A stretch of 10,032 bases of DNA from Bacillota bacterium (lineage in GTDB: Bacteria; Bacillota; Clostridia; Lachnospirales; Cellulosilyticaceae): assembly GCA_023457875.1 (NCBI GenBank), contig JAEXBC010000147.1, positions 1-10,032 on the forward strand, read 5' to 3'. Below the pieces are notes generated by a model. It was given only the letters and a program-made list of their open reading frames with translations, searched no databases and had not been told where the DNA came from. Below, one piece after another: positions 1 through 6,279 of the stretch. The position numbers and the translations under genes were made by a program. Each line of letters opens with the position of its first letter. Within the stretch, counting starts at the first letter, position 1.

Positions 1-991
1 CTTCAGGTTCGGCTTTGGCATCAATGATGTCAAAGACACGCCTAGCAGAAGCTAAAGCACCTTGTAATTCGGTGATTACCCCTGATATTTCATTAAAAGG
101 CTTGGTGTACTGATTGGCATAGCTTAAAAAACAAGAAAGTTGACCTATAGAAAGCCTGCCACGCATAGCAGCATAAGATCCTATAATCCCCACGCTTGTA
201 TAAACTAACCCGTTGATAAAGCGCGTGCTCGGATTTGTAATCGAAGAGAAAAATAAGGCGCGAGTACCTTGAGACTTAAGACGTGCATTAATAGCATCAA
301 AACGCTTTTGTACCTCCTCTTCTTGTGAAAAAGCCTTCACGATTTCTGCACCAGATACCATTTCCTCAATTAAGGAGGAGAGCTCTCCTCTTATTTCAGA
401 TTGTTGTTTAAACATAGAATAGGTTTTTTTAGCAATGAAACTGGCGACAAAAAGAGACAAGGGCGTAATCATCACTACCGCTAGAGTAATACTTAGATTA
501 ATAGATAGCATAAAAAACAACGTGCCTAAAATGGTGATGATGCCAGTGAAAAGCTGAGAAAACCCCATCAATAATCCATCTGAAAACTGCTCAATGTCAG
601 TAATCATACGGCTGATAAGCTCTCCGTGCTGAAAGGCATCAAGAAAGCGAAGAGGCAGATGCTGAATATGCTCAAAGACGCTGGTACGCATATCTTTAAC
701 CACCCTATAGGTGATGGTATTATTGCAAAGATTCATTAACCACTGAAAGAGGGAGGTGAGTAAGATGGTGATACAAAGCTTTATTAAGATAGTGACTAAT
801 CCCTTAAAGTCCACTTGATTTTTGCTGATGATAAGGTCAACGCCCTCACCAATAAGAACAGGCGCATAAAGTGTTAATCCTACAGTGGCAATAGATAAAA
901 TGAGTGATAAAAATAAGTAAAGTTTATAAGGCTTAATAAGCCCTAAAACACGTTTTGTTGTAGATCCTGTTGTAGAAGTTTTAGTGTGCAT
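1..991 (-). CDS. ABC exporter, second half (membrane domain; C-terminal part beyond the window)
   Basis: The minus-strand frame opens at ATG 991 and stays open to the left edge, giving 330 complete codons; the rest lies outside the window. An N-terminal stretch (RVLGLIKPYKLYLFLSLI) is typical of the first membrane helix of ABC exporter half-transporters. Hydrophobic segments continue through about residue 300, with the intracellular-loop motif FEHIQHLPLRFLDAFQHGEL near residues 110-130 and GAEIVKAFSQEEEV near 215-230. The ATP-binding domain would follow the last visible residues (ARRVFDIIDAKAEPE) and is not seen. The ATG is preceded by GAGGAGGT at 8-nt spacing. The start overlaps the end of the upstream half-transporter by 11 nt, so the two are probably co-translated and form a heterodimer. 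Because the partner has a degenerate ATP site, this half should carry the intact catalytic glutamate. The substrate is unknown; multidrug or peptide export is usual for the family. Confidence 0.9.
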   Translation of the reverse strand, partial: MHTKTSTTGSTTKRVLGLIKPYKLYLFLSLILSIATVGLTLYAPVLIGEGVDLIISKNQVDFKGLVTILIKLCITILLTSLFQWLMNLCNNTITYRVVKDMRTSVFEHIQHLPLRFLDAFQHGELISRMITDIEQFSDGLLMGFSQLFTGIITILGTLFFMLSINLSITLAVVMITPLSLFVASFIAKKTYSMFKQQSEIRGELSSLIEEMVSGAEIVKAFSQEEEVQKRFDAINARLKSQGTRALFFSSITNPSTRFINGLVYTSVGIIGSYAAMRGRLSIGQLSCFLSYANQYTKPFNEISGVITELQGALASARRVFDIIDAKAEPE

Positions 992-2723
992 TAGCGCTTA
1001 CCTCCTCGGCTGAAAGTTGTGATAGACAAATTTCTTTATAGACGTCGCAGCTTTCAAGAAGCTCCTGATGTTTACCATACCCTACCAGCATACCATCATC
1101 TAATACCATAATGTGATCTGCATTTTTAATAGAGGAGCTACGCTGTGAGACGATGAGTACAAGCATATTGGTTGTTTTTTCTTTGATTGCAGAGCGAAGA
1201 GCAGCATCTGTTGCAAAGTCAAGGGCAGAGGAACTATCATCCAGTATGAGAATCTCAGGGTTACCAACAAGGGCCCTGGCGATGGTTAAGCGTTGACGCT
1301 GCCCACCAGATAGGTTTCGCCCACCTTGCACCAGCATATAATCTAAGCCCCCTTCCAGGCTATCCACAAAATCTTTGGCCTGGGCAATGTCTAGGGCTTT
1401 ATAAATCTCTTCATCTGAAGCATTTAAGTTACCCCATTTCATATTATCTCTTATGGTGCCTTTAAATAGTACCACCCTTTGAGGAACGATTCTTATTTTG
1501 CTTCGCAGCTGGTCAAATGGATAATCTTTGACATCAATGCCATCCACTAAAACCTTGCCAGAAGTCGCATCATAAAAACGGGGAATAAGCTGAATAAGCG
1601 TGGTCTTACCTGCCCCTGTTCCTCCGATAATACCTATTGTTTCACCTACTTTCATTTCACAGGAAATATGTGAGATGGATGCCTCTTGGCTTGTGCCATA
1701 CATAAAGGAAACATCTTCAAAAACAACCTTATGAGGCGTTTTTTCTATTGCAGCATTTAGGCTGTTTTTTTCTACCTGGCTAGAGTGTACCTTAAATATT
1801 TCATTAATCCGTGTGCCAGAGGCATAGGCTTTTGTAAAGGAAACAATCAGAATAGACATTGCTAAAAGCGCTAAGAGAATTTGAGTCATATAGTTTACTA
1901 AGGCAATGACCTCTCCTTGACTAAGGCTTCCCACATTTACCTGACCAGCGCCAAAATAAATGATGGCGATAATTGCAAGGTTTACTAAAACATAAGTAAG
2001 AGGATTAAGTAGAGCAGATAGCTTGCCTGCTAAAAGCTGCGTGTCTAATAGCTCCTCACTAATTTGTTGAAAGGCGGTGATTTCGCTCTTTTGCTTAGAA
2101 AAAGCACGAATCACACGAACACCCACTAGGTTTTCTCGAGTGCTTTTTGAAACCTTGTCCACCTTTTGCTGAATGCGTTTATAAAGGGGAAATGTCACAA
2201 ACATCATTCCGTAAATAACGAAAGATAAAAGAAACGTCGTGAGGACAAAAACAAGAGATAGCTTGGTGCTAATTGTAAAGGACATAATCAGTGCCCCGAT
2301 AACAATAAAAGGTGAGCGCAAAAAAAGGCGTAGCACCAGATTCACACCAGCTTGAGCTTGATTGATATCACTTGTTAATCTTGTAATAAGCGTAGAGGTT
2401 CCCAGCGTGTCAAATTCTGCGTGAGAAAAGCTTTGAATATGGGTGAAAAGTGCTTTTCTTAAGGCAGTTCCAAAACCCATGGAAGCTTTAGCTGCAAAGT
2501 ACTGGGCAGTTAGAGAACAAGTAAGGCCTAAAACACCTAAGAAAATCATTAGGCCACCCAGTTTTAGTATATAATTTAAGTCTTGATTTTTGATACCTAT
2601 ATCAATAATATTGGCCATAATCACAGGCACAGCCAGTTCAAAGCAAGCTTCCAGAAGCTTAAATAAAGGGCCAATAATGCTTTCTTTTTTATAGGGCTTT
2701 AAATATTTAATGAGGCTTAACAT
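981..2723 (-). CDS. ABC exporter, first half, with degenerate ATP-binding domain
   Basis: This is a 580-residue half-transporter with a six-helix membrane domain (about residues 15-310) followed by an ATP-binding domain. Visible motifs are Walker A GGTGAGKTT (near 366), Q-loop VPQ, signature LSGGQ (near 471), Walker B ILILDD (near 490-496) and the H-loop SQRSS (near 527). The catalytic Glu after Walker B is Asp, and the H-loop His is Gln. This pattern marks the degenerate half of heterodimeric exporters such as TM287/288 and LmrCD; the next gene would be the catalytic half. The chosen ATG at 2723 gives the normal N-terminus MLSLIKYLKPYKKE and has an AAAGGA site about 8 nt upstream. An in-frame extension to 2792 adds 23 residues without a ribosome binding site and runs into the promoter region. 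The divergent AraC-family gene is a plausible regulator. The substrate cannot be told from sequence. Confidence 0.93.
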   Translation of the reverse strand: MLSLIKYLKPYKKESIIGPLFKLLEACFELAVPVIMANIIDIGIKNQDLNYILKLGGLMIFLGVLGLTCSLTAQYFAAKASMGFGTALRKALFTHIQSFSHAEFDTLGTSTLITRLTSDINQAQAGVNLVLRLFLRSPFIVIGALIMSFTISTKLSLVFVLTTFLLSFVIYGMMFVTFPLYKRIQQKVDKVSKSTRENLVGVRVIRAFSKQKSEITAFQQISEELLDTQLLAGKLSALLNPLTYVLVNLAIIAIIYFGAGQVNVGSLSQGEVIALVNYMTQILLALLAMSILIVSFTKAYASGTRINEIFKVHSSQVEKNSLNAAIEKTPHKVVFEDVSFMYGTSQEASISHISCEMKVGETIGIIGGTGAGKTTLIQLIPRFYDATSGKVLVDGIDVKDYPFDQLRSKIRIVPQRVVLFKGTIRDNMKWGNLNASDEEIYKALDIAQAKDFVDSLEGGLDYMLVQGGRNLSGGQRQRLTIARALVGNPEILILDDSSSALDFATDAALRSAIKEKTTNMLVLIVSQRSSSIKNADHIMVLDDGMLVGYGKHQELLESCDVYKEICLSQLSAEEVSANAH

Positions 2724-2755
2724 AGTGTGTTTCCTTTCAAGTATATAAAAATAGT

Positions 2756-2784
2756 TTGATGAGGTGTACAATAATAAGTATAGC
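2756..2784 (+). promoter_or_regulatory. Candidate promoter of the AraC-family regulator
   Basis: TTGATG (2756-2761) and TATAGC (2779-2784) lie 17 bp apart on the plus strand, placing the transcript start near 2791 and giving a leader of about 60 nt. A better -35 box, TTGACA at 2812-2817, has no acceptable -10 at the right distance, so this pair is preferred. The match to consensus is only moderate. Confidence 0.35.
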
Positions 2785-2804
2785 ATTTCCACTAAATATG
2801 AAAA
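2777..2804 (-). promoter_or_regulatory. Candidate promoter of the ABC exporter operon
   Basis: Reading on the minus strand, TTTTCA (2799-2804) and TATACT (2777-2782) are separated by 16 bp, a fair sigma-A match. Transcription would begin near 2770, about 47 nt before the exporter ATG. The -10 box overlaps that of the candidate promoter for the divergent regulator. This was identified by eye only. Confidence 0.4.
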
Positions 2805-2850
2805 GTATTTTTTGACAAAAGGCGTCTTTTGTAATGGAGGTGAGCCTATA

Positions 2851-3576
2851 ATGTATGATTGCTATAAATATGAAGAAATCCAGCTGATTCACATAAAAGA
2901 TGATAAGTTATTTTATGATACGCATAATCACAGCTCCACGTATACTCTGGGGATTGTTTTAGAGGGTGAATTATATCTTCGAAAAGGTGAAGGGCCCTTT
3001 AAGATAGACGCTAAGGAGGGTTTTCTTATTATGCCCTATGAACCTCACAGTATGAAGGTTGATGTGTCCTGTGAGATGATATCGATCTCTATCAAAAAAG
3101 AAGAAATAGAAAAAAGCCCATTATCAATTGTTAATCAAAAGGTTCTTCACTTATTAAAAGAGACTGGTGTAGAAGGAATAGAAGAATGTAAAGATAGGAT
3201 AAGTGATTTATTAAGAGAAATTTATCTTCATAGACCAATGAAGGTTTTTGATACTGCCATTAGGGAGACTTTGACTTATTACAATCAGAGTCAAGAAAAT
3301 GCATTAAGGATAGATGAAATAGCTCAGAAAGTGAACTATAGTAAGTTTCACTTGATTCGAAAGTTTAATCAAGAAGTAGGACTAACGCCCCATAAGTTTT
3401 ATATGCAAGCCAGAGTGAGAAAGGCGCAAACCTTACTAGAAACACAGCACAATATAGCCAAGGTGGCATTTCTCACTGGTTTTTGTGATGAGAGTCATTT
3501 GATCAGGGTTTTTAAGCATATTGTGGGGATTACGCCTAGCGAATATATTCACGCCATTAAGCAAATAGAACGATAG
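2851..3576 (+). CDS. AraC-family transcriptional regulator with N-terminal cupin sensor
   Basis: This is a 241-residue cytoplasmic DNA-binding regulator. The N-terminal half (about residues 15-85) is an AraC-type cupin ligand domain, with HNHSSTYTLGIVLEGEL (from residue 25) and a turn MPYEPHSMKV (61-70). The C-terminal half holds two helix-turn-helix motifs: IDEIAQKVNYSKFHLIRKFN (about 154-173) and IAKVAFLTGFCDESHLIRVF (about 202-221). The family signature tail GITPSEYIHA follows. The start at 2851 is supported by GGAGGTGA about 7 nt upstream. An upstream GTG at 2764 would add 29 residues but lacks a ribosome binding site and lies inside the promoter region. Divergent orientation from the ABC exporter suggests that it controls that operon in response to a small effector, as many AraC proteins beside exporters do. 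This is inferred from position; neither effector nor binding site is identified. Confidence 0.92.
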   Translation: MYDCYKYEEIQLIHIKDDKLFYDTHNHSSTYTLGIVLEGELYLRKGEGPFKIDAKEGFLIMPYEPHSMKVDVSCEMISISIKKEEIEKSPLSIVNQKVLHLLKETGVEGIEECKDRISDLLREIYLHRPMKVFDTAIRETLTYYNQSQENALRIDEIAQKVNYSKFHLIRKFNQEVGLTPHKFYMQARVRKAQTLLETQHNIAKVAFLTGFCDESHLIRVFKHIVGITPSEYIHAIKQIER

Positions 3577-3579
3577 AGG

Positions 3580-3966
3580 TTAACATAATGCAGGAAAGAA
3601 TTTGGCGAAAAGATATAAACCATTTGATCCTGCTATAACTTTATGAGGAATCTTTTTGGGAAATATAGAGATAACTCCAGACTGATAATCTAAAAAGACG
3701 TCATGGTTTATGCAGGTGCCGCTTCCAAAAATGACTTCATGGGTTTCTAATTGCAGCTCATGAGTATGTAATCCAATTTCTTTGTTTGGAGCAATTCTTA
3801 CAAGATGAAAGCTAAAGGCACCATCTGTATATTCTCCTGTAATAAGATGCTTTAATTCTACGCCATCAAAACTAGGGTGTTTTGTCCAAGAAAGCTCCTT
3901 AAAGTCCACTTTAGAAGCTGGCAAAGCCAAGCTCCCCTCATCAAATGCATCAAATAAATTATTCAT
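3580..3966 (-). CDS. Small single-domain cupin protein
   Basis: This 128-residue protein is a single cupin barrel. Cupin motif 1 appears as HTHELQLETHEVIFG, where His67, His69 and Glu74 are the expected metal ligands. Motif 2 appears as GVISIFPKKIPHKV, with His108 as the fourth ligand. All four metal-binding positions are therefore present, so it probably binds a divalent metal. Single-domain cupins of this size include isomerases, dioxygenases and sugar- or ligand-binding proteins, and the sequence does not decide among them. GAGGTGAT lies just upstream of the ATG at 3966. The gene faces the AraC-family regulator tail to tail, with only 3 bp between the stop codons and no terminator visible between them. 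It may belong with the regulator and exporter or be an independent gene. Confidence 0.85.
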   Translation of the reverse strand: MNNLFDAFDEGSLALPASKVDFKELSWTKHPSFDGVELKHLITGEYTDGAFSFHLVRIAPNKEIGLHTHELQLETHEVIFGSGTCINHDVFLDYQSGVISIFPKKIPHKVIAGSNGLYLFAKFFPALC

Positions 3967-4204
3967 AAGATCACCTCGTTTAATGATTAGTTATTTTATG
4001 TTGCTAGTATATTAAATAGAGGTGTTTTTGTATTGTATAAAATTGCTCCTTTTAATTTGATAAATTTTAAGCCCAAAGCATTTTCTGTTATATTATTTCA
4101 CTGATACAGTTTATGCTTTCATGCAAGCTAGTTACTAAAATCTGCGAAAAACGTGATATTGAATAATAAAAGAGTTGATATAAAGACATCAATATAATAG
4201 AACA
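3967..4204. other. Intergenic region upstream of the biotin operon, no gene seen
   Basis: This A/T-rich stretch separates the minus-strand cupin gene from the biotin control region. On the minus strand a TATACT box (4006-4011) could serve the cupin gene, but it lacks a clear -35 box. On the plus strand an isolated TATAAT (4193-4198) sits just before the BirA-type operator, also without a -35 at 16-18 bp. A short inverted repeat, TTGAT (4175-4179) with ATCAA (4188-4192), is nested inside a second one, ATATTGA (4156-4162) with TCAATAT (4189-4195). No convincing open reading frame or known riboswitch was recognised. Confidence 0.5.
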
Positions 4205-4238
4205 ATTGTAAACTAAAATTAAATATATAGTTGACAAT
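4205..4238 (+). promoter_or_regulatory. Probable BirA operator of bioB-bioY
   Basis: ATTGTAAACT (4205-4214) and AGTTGACAAT (4229-4238) form an inverted repeat matching at 9 of 10 positions, with a 14-bp spacer. This agrees with the known bacterial BirA operator form, TTGTAAAC followed by about 14-16 bp and GTTTACAA. The right half covers the -35 hexamer of the bioB promoter, so bound biotinyl-BirA would block RNA polymerase. The birA gene is not in this window; the assignment rests on the repeat, its position and the genes downstream. Confidence 0.82.
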
Positions 4239-4259
4239 GACCAAGGAGGAACCTATAAT
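4231..4259 (+). promoter_or_regulatory. Consensus sigma-A promoter of bioB-bioY
   Basis: TTGACA (4231-4236) and TATAAT (4254-4259) are exact consensus hexamers with the ideal 17-bp spacer. Transcription should start near 4266, leaving a leader of about 39 nt before bioB. The spacer contains AAGGAGGA and the -10 runs into an ATG (4258), which looks like a translation start for a 17-codon frame. That frame would lie upstream of the predicted transcript start. Confidence 0.88.
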
Positions 4260-4304
4260 GATGAGGAGTAACAAGAAAACTGGTGCGTTAAGGGGTGTTA
4301 TAGG

Positions 4305-5273
4305 ATGTTAGAGCAACTTGAAAAGGAGATTATAGAAGGTAGGAGGCTTAAAAGAGGGGATGACTTAAGTTTTTTACTAGAGGAAGACTTAGATTTAGTT
4401 TGCCATGCTGCAAATCATATTAGGCAAGCCTTATGCGGCGATGGTGTTAGTCTGTGTTCCATTATTAATGGAAGAAGTGGAAGATGTAGTGAAGACTGTA
4501 AGTTCTGTGCCCAAAGTACATATTATCATACAGGGATAGAGGAATATACCTTTTTAGATGAAGATAGAATTTTTGAGGATTGTAAAAAACATGAGGCAAA
4601 AGGGGTGCATCGATATTCCATTGTAACTTCAGGTAGAACCTTAAAGGGTGAGGACTTAAAAAAGGCTTGTAAGGTTTACAAGAAAATGAGGAAGGAATGT
4701 GACATAGCGCTTTGTGGTTCTCATGGACTTTTAGATGAAGAGGGTTTTAAAGCCTTAATGGCTAGTGGTGTAACGATGTACCATGAAAATCTTGAAGCCT
4801 CCAAAAGGAATTTCCCTAATATATGTACGACCCACACTTATGAAGAAAAGGTTGCTTGCATCAAGCTAGCTCAGCGATTAGGTTTGAAAATTTGTTCCGG
4901 GGGCATCATTGGTATGGGAGAAACATGGGAGGATCGGATAGATATGGCCCTTGGTTTATCAGAATTAAAGGTAGATTCCATCCCTATTAATGTGCTTATG
5001 CCAATTAAGGGAACGCCCTACGAAGGCTTGGAGTCTCTAAAAGAAGAGGAGATACTTAGGACCATTGCCATCTTTAGATGGATTAATCCTGTAGCCAGCA
5101 TTCGCTTGGCAGGAGGTAGAATGTTTATGGCAAAATCGGGTGAGCGGGCCTTTCTTTCTGGGGCAAATGGTACGATCACAGGAGACTTGTTAACCACTTG
5201 TGGCAATAACATAGAAGAAGATAAGGATATGCTACTTCATTTAGGCTTTACAATAGAAGGAGGAAAACCATGA
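4305..5273 (+). CDS. bioB: Biotin synthase (radical SAM), anaerobe-like variant
   Basis: This 322-residue enzyme converts dethiobiotin to biotin by sulfur insertion. The radical SAM motif CSEDCKFC places Cys61, Cys65 and Cys68 around the [4Fe-4S] cluster. Other BioB landmarks are NGRSGRC, YHENLEAS (159-166), CSGGIIGMGE (197-206), IRLAGGR (266-272) and the C-terminal GANGTITGDLLTT. Hand alignment to E. coli BioB gives the auxiliary-cluster ligands Cys128 (here Cys137), Cys188 (Cys197) and Arg260 (Arg267). The position of E. coli Cys97 is Ser105, and an extra Cys51 stands where E. coli has Ser43. This suggests a different auxiliary cluster, as reported for some obligate-anaerobe enzymes. The ATG at 4305 is preceded by AAGGGGTG at about 7 nt. 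It is first in an operon with bioY, overlapping it by 4 nt. No bioA, bioD or bioF is nearby, so precursor synthesis must be elsewhere or absent. Confidence 0.95.
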   Translation: MLEQLEKEIIEGRRLKRGDDLSFLLEEDLDLVCHAANHIRQALCGDGVSLCSIINGRSGRCSEDCKFCAQSTYYHTGIEEYTFLDEDRIFEDCKKHEAKGVHRYSIVTSGRTLKGEDLKKACKVYKKMRKECDIALCGSHGLLDEEGFKALMASGVTMYHENLEASKRNFPNICTTHTYEEKVACIKLAQRLGLKICSGGIIGMGETWEDRIDMALGLSELKVDSIPINVLMPIKGTPYEGLESLKEEEILRTIAIFRWINPVASIRLAGGRMFMAKSGERAFLSGANGTITGDLLTTCGNNIEEDKDMLLHLGFTIEGGKP

Positions 5274-5845
5274 GCAATTTATCAAAAGAAAGTAAGGTAT
5301 CGCAAAAAGGAAAGACTTATCAAATGGTGCTAATTGGACTTATGGCAGCAGTAACGTGTATTTTAGCGCCTTTGTCCATTCTATTACCAGGAGGGGTTCC
5401 ACTTTCGTTTACAAATCTAGTGATTTATTTGACAGTATTTCTATTAGGATGGAAGAAGGGAACCATAAGCTATTTAATCTATATGTTAATAGGATTAGTG
5501 GGGCTACCTGTTTTTTCAAATTTCACAGGAGGTTTTGCAAAGCTAGCAGGACCAACTGGAGGTTACATCATTGGCTTTATTTTTATGGCAATCATTGGCG
5601 GTTATTTTGCTGAGAAGTTTGGTAGGAAAATATATATGTTCATTATTGGAATGGTAATAGGAACGGCAATTACCTATGGATTTGGAACTGCTTGGTTTAT
5701 TGTTATAAATCCGATGCCAATAAAAGCTGCTCTTGCAAGCTGTGTTATGCCTTTCCTTTTAGGAGATGCTATAAAAATGGCTATTGTTTCAATTGTTGGA
5801 CCTATTATCTATAAAGCGCTAGGGAAAGCAGGCATCATACTTTAG
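5270..5845 (+). CDS. bioY: BioY biotin transporter substrate-binding subunit
   Basis: This 191-residue integral membrane protein is the S-component of an energy-coupling-factor transporter for biotin. After a short polar N-terminus (residues 1-17) about six hydrophobic segments follow. The family hallmark GPTGGYIIGF is at residues 94-103, and a late Asp166/Lys169 pair (GDAIK) is also typical of BioY. Its ATG lies in an ATGA overlap with the bioB stop, and GAAGGAGG within the bioB end serves as ribosome binding site, so the two genes are translationally coupled. The energising subunits EcfA and EcfT are not in this window and are probably shared from another locus. Shared BirA control with bioB fits a role in raising uptake when biotin is scarce. 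Uptake of dethiobiotin as the BioB substrate is possible but is inference. Confidence 0.95.
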   Translation: MSNLSKESKVSQKGKTYQMVLIGLMAAVTCILAPLSILLPGGVPLSFTNLVIYLTVFLLGWKKGTISYLIYMLIGLVGLPVFSNFTGGFAKLAGPTGGYIIGFIFMAIIGGYFAEKFGRKIYMFIIGMVIGTAITYGFGTAWFIVINPMPIKAALASCVMPFLLGDAIKMAIVSIVGPIIYKALGKAGIIL

Positions 5846-5944
5846 TTTATAGGATTTAGTAGAAAGAACATCAAGGTTACATAATCTGAATTTTGAAGAA
5901 AAACAACTGGTTTTGAAAAAAAAAATATTCTTAAAATAATAAAT

Positions 5945-5986
5945 TATAAATAAAGGCTACCGGATTACTGGTAGCCTTTATTTATA
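5945..5986 (+). terminator. Intrinsic terminator after bioY
   Basis: A 17-bp perfect stem (5945-5961 with 5970-5986) has an 8-nt loop and a GC-containing core GGCTACC/GGTAGCC. The descending arm ends in a T-rich stretch, TTTATTTATAT. It lies 100 bp after the bioY stop. The ascending arm is A-rich, so it may also work on the opposite strand, although no converging gene is present. Confidence 0.92.
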
Positions 5987-6032
5987 TAAATGTAATATAA
6001 ATAAAAACTATAATAGCACAAATGATGTCATA

Positions 6033-6061
6033 TTGACTAAAAATAAGAAGTGTGTTAACAT
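6033..6061 (+). promoter_or_regulatory. Promoter of the first chemoreceptor gene
   Basis: TTGACT (6033-6038), a 17-bp spacer and TAACAT (6056-6061) form a sigma-A-type promoter with a TGN extended -10. The assignment is strengthened because the second chemoreceptor gene has the same arrangement in a similar upstream block. No match to the flagellar sigma consensus was seen. Transcription would begin near 6068. Confidence 0.72.
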
Positions 6062-6279
6062 AATGTTAAATAATATTTAATAATTTATACACTATAGTAT
6101 GGTACAAAGGAGTTAAGTCATACAGTATTCATGCCATTAAATCCTAATTCTTTTTAGCCTTTAGCTGATGTTAAGTAGAGTTGAACGGTTAAATGTATTT
6201 TTAGTGAGTATTGTATCAAAGGAAAGACATCTTTTAAATACAGGAGTAATAGGATAATGAGGAGTAGGAGGTGGCTTTT
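6062..6279 (+). other. Leader region of the first chemoreceptor gene
   Basis: About 210 nt separate the predicted transcript start from the ATG, longer than usual. The first part (to about 6095) resembles the start of the other chemoreceptor leader, including TTTAATAA and CTATAGT. The rest is not shared. GTATG and CATAC (around 6097-6123) could pair weakly. No known riboswitch, including cyclic-di-GMP types, was recognised by eye, and no convincing small gene is present. The region ends with AGGAGGTGG before the start codon. Confidence 0.45.

Noticed and set aside
2724..2792. 23-residue N-terminal extension of the first exporter half
   Set aside because: It has no ribosome binding site, runs through the predicted promoter, and the family normally begins at the MLSLIKYLKPY position.
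2812..2817. TTGACA as -35 box for the AraC-family gene
   Set aside because: No acceptable -10 lies 16-18 bp downstream; that position is occupied by the ribosome binding site.
2764..2850. 29-residue N-terminal extension of the AraC-family regulator from a GTG
   Set aside because: It lacks a ribosome binding site, whereas GGAGGTGA sits correctly before ATG 2851.
5018..5212. Minus-strand open frame inside bioB
   Set aside because: It lies wholly within a well-supported bioB and has no start signals.
5356..5613. Plus-strand open frame inside bioY in another frame
   Set aside because: BioY motifs and its overlap with bioB fix the real frame; this one is a shadow.
6131..6157. 8-codon frame in the leader of the first chemoreceptor
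   Set aside because: The nearest AGGAG is about 18 nt away, too far for initiation, and the frame is not shared with the second leader.
6062..6279. Cyclic-di-GMP or other riboswitch in the long chemoreceptor leader
   Set aside because: The conserved sequence blocks of known classes were not found by eye; a covariance-model search would settle it.
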